Positions 59,190 to 64,000 of a DNA stretch of 64,000 nucleotides are shown piece by piece (the first letter of the stretch is position 1; each line of letters begins with the position of its first letter). This DNA is from Agelaius tricolor. Lineage: Eukaryota > Chordata > Aves > Passeriformes > Icteridae. The DNA is taken from contig JALJCS010000001.1 of assembly GCA_023055355.1 (NCBI GenBank), positions 105,292,881 through 105,356,880 of the forward strand, in the 5' to 3' direction. Position numbers and translations under genes: made by a program. The notes under the pieces were generated by a model, which worked only from the letters and a program-made list of their open reading frames with translations, was not told the DNA's origin and searched no databases.

Positions 59190-61129
59190 CATGTGGAGGA
59201 TTTTGCACATCTCTGATCATTTTATAAAACCCTTATTTGGAAGGCAAGAGAGAAATAATCTTTGGTGCTCTTTGGCATTTCATTTTTTTTCCCAATTGCA
59301 GTGATGTTAAACCTTTTTGAAGTATAAAACACACATAGGAAAAATTAGTTTTTGAAACCGTGGAAGGAGCTCAATTAGTTCCAACTAATAGGGAATTCTT
59401 AGGCCAAAGGACATCACAATTCTGTTCAATTTTCATCATTTCCAAAGTGTTCATACACCCCAGACACTCTTTTATTAGGAGACCATCATCTGAAAACAGT
59501 AGGCTACAGGACTTTAATAACAGACTTAATTTATCCTCCAGAAACTTTGCTGTAAATAATAGCAAAAAATCTGGTGGAACACAGACTGACCATAGTAGGT
59601 GAAAGCGAATATAGAGAATTTTTTTTCCTGTTCCCTCTAACATTCAGAATTTAGCTGAAATTTAAGATTCATTGACAGTGGAGTCAGGAGGAAGGCAATT
59701 TTTGCATCAAAATAACTTGAACTATGCTTTTAAGTGTTCACACTACAAAAGTTCAAGCTTCTAGTTATAGGCAAGACAAATCCTGAAGGTCTTGAATAGC
59801 TAAACTGAAAGTTACATTTGAGTTCAAATGGTTCATAAATCAACCCCCTTTTTCTCAGTTCTTTTTCCAATCCATTATGGGTTGGGAAAACACACCATCT
59901 ACATCAGATTTTGTTGAGAAGATATTTTTGAAGTCAGATCTCACCTGTTTCTTCAACCACTTTGTATCACAATCACCAAACTTAAAGTATAAGGACAATG
60001 TAGTTTCATGAAAGACCACTTATCATGATTTCATAGGTTCTCATTTTGGACACCTTGGTAGCTTATTTAATATTCAGTTTGTCTAAGCTTGTGTTTTCAT
60101 TTCAGCTTTCCCATTTTTAGAAAGTTGTTTAAAAAAATTAAAGCACTGGAAACAACTTTTCATCATTTCTTAAAAATGTCTTCATCCTGACATCACACAG
60201 TCCCTCCCTTTCTAAAACACCCCATTTCCATTCTATCTATAACTGTACATTTAATTATCATTCTGCAAATTTAGTTTTCATATGTCATACATTTTGGGTC
60301 AGTCCACACATCAGTCCTAAAAGACTGATTTTTGAGAAAGTTTATTTTTTCTAGTAATCCAGTAGAAGAGGTAAGAATCAATGAGTATGCACATTGGGGT
60401 TATTTAATCACTGACCCTCTAAGGCGTAGCAAGGAACATGAGGCTGGTGCTTAATTAAAATAGTTTTACCTTTTGGGTTATGGTTTTGTATTTGGAATTT
60501 AAAGTAGACCTCATAAACAGATAACTAAAAGAGAGGACAAATTTGTATCAGAATAGTCCACTTCTCCAAATCAACATTACAAATCTTATTCTGTTTGCAG
60601 TAGGATAAAGGCCAGAGCATTATATGAAATGAGGCATCACACCTTTTCTATGTCATGAATATATTTCACCATTTTTTTACAATTATTGTTTTCATTGTCT
60701 AAGAGTACACAGTTTAAGTCATTAGCATGTTTCCAGAAAGGAAGTGCCACTATGTCTGAAAAGATATGTCTAATATTTTTATTGTACCTCAGTCTACATA
60801 TAGCTGAATAGTATATACATAAAACTGCAATGGAAAAGGAGAATATCTTGCTTTTACTGTCTCTGCCTCACATACACACACAGACATGCCCGTGCATACA
60901 GATACACACAAAAGGAACACTTTGGCCTCCAGCTTCCCAAATTCTTCTTTTTTTTTTTAGCAGAAATGCCAATAAACTGAAAAACCCTACGGCCACAAAA
61001 GGATGCTATAGCAGGAAAAGGGAGAGGTGAAAAGAAGAGTATCTGCACTGTGACACCTTACCTGGGAACTCCAGGGTGCAAAATACAGTCTCACACTGTG
61101 AAAAGCAGATCATCGAAGCAGACTCACTA
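59190..61129. other. Unique AT-rich DNA, no gene seen
   Basis: A CA-rich patch (about 60870-60910) and a T-run at 60949-60958. No gene or transposon recognised. Confidence 0.5.
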
Positions 61130-61650
61130 AATCACCTTCCACTGGTAAGGACACAGGCCAGGCACCCTGGCCCCACGGCAGCCAATAAGCTCCTACCTAT
61201 TTGTAATGCTGCAAACACAGTTAGCAACATATTTGTTAGCAGGTGTCACTGTGATGAGAAGAGCAGACGGCAGTCAGCCTGTAATTATTGTGTGAACCCA
61301 ATAGGCGTTACACACTTCATTTTGGAACACATCACAGAATTATTTAATAGCTGGCCTGATTATTAGGATCTTAAGTTAATTTGTGCAGAATGTTATAAAA
61401 GTTAAGCAAGAAGATATTAACATTATACAAATGAGCATGGTTCTGCCTGTTAGCTTGAACATACGGCAAGAAACAGAATGACACTATCCAGCACTGCGAA
61501 TTTACATTTAACAAAATCACTAAGTAACAATTTTACAGTCATCTTAATTTGCATCACTAAAACCTGGCAGCATTTCACCCAAAATGCATTAACAGGAACT
61601 ATTTATAAGATCAGTATCAAGGTTTTCTTATAAAGCCAGTGAATTAATAT
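61130..61650. promoter_or_regulatory. Candidate conserved non-coding block
   Basis: A 500-base repeat-free stretch containing a POU-type ATTTGCAT (61547-61554), TGTAATTATTGTGTG (near 61280), ATAGGCGTTACAC (near 61301) and AACATACGGCAAG (near 61457). There are many TAAT/ATTA cores with few low-complexity runs. It resembles vertebrate distal regulatory DNA. Inference only. Confidence 0.3.
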
Positions 61651-64000
61651 GATTGTTAGAACAGTGCTTACATGGGTGATGCCTAACTTCCCTAGAAAAT
61701 TACTGTTACGGATCACCATGAACACTTCTTCAAACAATTCATATCAAAATGACTGTGAAAAGGTAAATTTTGGTAGAAGGTGACAAAATATAATCCAGCT
61801 TCTTAGGGCAATCAAATATCATCATATTGTTTACTATCTAGGGTGTGAGCATAAGCACTTCACAGTGGGGATGTTTTTAATCTATATTTGCCCAACATGG
61901 TACAAAGAGAAGCCACAACTTACATTGATCTTGTCATTGTGTTTGTGCAGCAGGTGTGAACTAACAGAGGCAGGGTCCTGATTCCTATTTCTCTCTTCAT
62001 GGCAGGAATCAACCTCCCTTCCAGATCAGGTCCTGCTTTTCTCCCCAGAGCAATGGGAAAAGAAGGAAAGAGATGTTGCAGACCTAGGTCTGAGCATGGA
62101 GCCAGACCACAGCAGGAGGGAGGGCACCAAACCTTGGAGACGAGAAGCCTTTCCAGATCCCACAGTTTAAGAAATATATTAGTATCAATAATTGATTTAT
62201 TTATAGAAATTTACCGAATCTTGCTTTCCTCTGAAAGAGTGATACATTCCTACAAGGCCAAAATTTCCTCTCAGATCTGCTCTATAGATTTTAATTACAT
62301 TAATCTACTATACTGACATACATATTTTCCTTTATACCAGTTGGGAATCTATATACTTAAGAATATGAAAGCAAACTGCTATCACATGGATTTAAAGAGA
62401 ATTTTGCCATCAGATTAAATAAAAAAAACCAAAAACCCCATGACAAAAAAGGCTGAGTTTCTGACAGAGTACACCACTTGTATGCTGCTTTATATAATAT
62501 GAATAATTTATATTGCTAAAAGTGCTTCCCCTGAAATATGGGTAGAAGTGGGTAATTGCCCATGGATAATACTTTATATATTTTGTAGGAGGAACATATC
62601 TCAACCCAAGAAATACACTGGTGCTAGGGCACAACTTTCAGATATGAATGACTCAATGAATCATGAATGACTATGATTTTCTTGGGACCTAATGGTTTAA
62701 CACACACTTAAATACATAACAAATGCATGAAAAACCCTAAACAATCTAAATTGCGTAGCACGGAGTGGACTGTGAACTCTTCTGTGCACTTCAGCTGCTC
62801 GGGGTTTAAGCAATAAATGACTATATAGGTATGGGGGCAGCTTTTATCTGGCTGATGGTAGCATCCATCTCCACTAGAACTTTATAAATCTTTCTGAAAT
62901 CTTCCTCTATTGCTCTGTCTTAATAGTGACATGCAGTGGCTGCAAGGTGCAACAGAGGTTTAAGAGAACAGTAGTGCACAGATAAGAACATTTAACACAT
63001 GACAACATATCAAATTGTTACACCACACAGCCAGTTTCTACAGACATTGTTTTTACAAGTATTTAAACAGAGTTACTGCTCATTCACACCTCCATGCAAT
63101 TGCACTGAGGGTACTTTAACAAAAAACAGATCTTAACTCAGAGGTTTTTATGGACTACAACATAGAGCTGCCTGTGTTCCAGGATCTGGTCTGGCACAGA
63201 ACAGCACCAGAGAGAAAGCAGTGGTCAAGGAACATTTCAGGAAATATGTAATGGTTTTGTATACTGAATATTAGCCTTTGAATCAGGTGATCACTTGCAG
63301 TTGGGCAGGGAGTGAAGTTGGCCCACTTCTCTTTTGTGCTGAAGGCTCCTCTCTCATCAGTTGTTCCTCCTCCACAGTGACTCCACCTATGCCTGCTGCT
63401 CTTGCTGGAGTTGCCCTCTCATTGCCTCTGCTTTTTTTTTTTTTACATACTCATCTTGGTTAACCAGGTAGAATTTCATTTTGCAGAAGCTTTTAAATCT
63501 CCTGTGGAATTAGGCCAACAAACCTACAAGTATCTGAAAATTAAATTGATTGTGCTGGGACTAACCCCTTTAAAACAAGGAATGCATTAGGCAAGCCTTG
63601 TTTTAAATATACTTTTCTTTGCTTTAAGTACCAAACTCTGTCCAAAACGTGGACCTTGATCAGTCTCCATTCTTCCTTTTCCTGTCCCAGCAGATATTAT
63701 TTCTCTCTACTTAATGATGGTTTGTATTGATTCCCACTGCCTGGCATATAACCATGTGATTTTTGTCTGGACACGTGTTCCTTCCAATGTGAAATGATAT
63801 TTAAACATTATTGTAAAACTTCACGTCCATCTGGAGCAAGATAAGGAAGGAGATGAGTTGCAAATAAAACAACTATTAAAAGCTTGAGGAAAATATGTGT
63901 TAATGAGTTGATTATAGTCCTAAGGAATTTGGAGTAGCAAAAAAGATGAAATTAGGGGCGTGCAGTCCAGCTAAGTCCATCTTCTAGCAACAAGAGAGAG
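61651..64000. other. Unique DNA to window end, no gene seen
   Basis: A-run near 62421-62428 and T-run at 63432-63443. A plus-strand frame of 105 codons (61999-62316) has no domain. No repeat family recognised. Confidence 0.5.

Noticed and set aside
1..64000. Endogenous retrovirus or LTR elements
   Set aside because: No gag, pol or env motifs and no paired LTRs were seen; RT-like frames all match CR1.
1..64000. CRISPR arrays, operons, riboswitches, replication origins
   Set aside because: The window has eukaryotic texture throughout; the short tandem arrays lack spacers and are minisatellites.

Overview
The window looks like a gene-poor, AT-rich stretch of a bird genome. The main evidence is its interspersed repeats. 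Almost every recognisable one is a piece of a CR1 LINE, the dominant avian non-LTR retrotransposon. Two copies keep the terminal landmarks: an octamer-type ATTCTGTG tail, or its reverse complement at the start of inverted copies. I saw no Alu, B1 or L1, no retroviral gag/pol/env, no bacterial-style operons and no CRISPR array. A crocodilian or turtle source is possible but less likely. The assignment rests on my memory of CR1 consensus sequences, not on a database search.

I found no protein-coding gene, tRNA or rRNA that I can support. The longest open frames (about 120-150 codons) are antisense shadows of CR1 or run through homopolymers or GC-richer patches. None has a recognisable domain or a convincing exon structure. 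The window is best read as intergenic or deep intronic DNA.

Layout: 0.7-2.1 kb holds a 35-bp tandem duplication and then the longest CR1 copy (plus strand, reverse transcriptase to near the 3' end). 2.1-19 kb is mostly unique DNA with a (CAGA)n tract, a four-copy 28-bp minisatellite (6.5 kb), a possible conserved block (13.6 kb) and a perfect 21-bp-arm hairpin (15.8 kb). CR1 3' ends lie at 19.3 kb (plus) and 22.8 kb (minus, internally duplicated). 28.9-29.8 kb contains two blocks that resemble conserved non-coding elements. 32.4-34.8 kb is a cluster of an ancient CR1 and three same-orientation CR1 pieces whose internal order does not fit one insertion. 35-43.7 kb holds more short duplications, CR1 ends at 37.4 and 43.4 kb, an ancient CR1-like scrap at 40.0 kb, a (TTA)11 array and an evenly spaced trio of homeodomain-like palindromes at 41.2 kb. 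45-64 kb is largely unique, with a pair of diverged copies of an unnamed sequence, an (ATTCC)n tract, a CR1 end at 55.4 kb, a loopless inverted repeat at 59.2 kb and conserved-looking blocks near 52.7, 58.1 and 61.4 kb.

No set of genes works together here, and I did not find a new biological system. The observations most worth checking are the three palindromes at 41.18-41.24 kb, the hairpins at 15.79 and 59.16 kb, and the candidate conserved blocks, which may be distal enhancers of a neighbouring developmental gene. That last idea is inference, because conservation cannot be read from one sequence.
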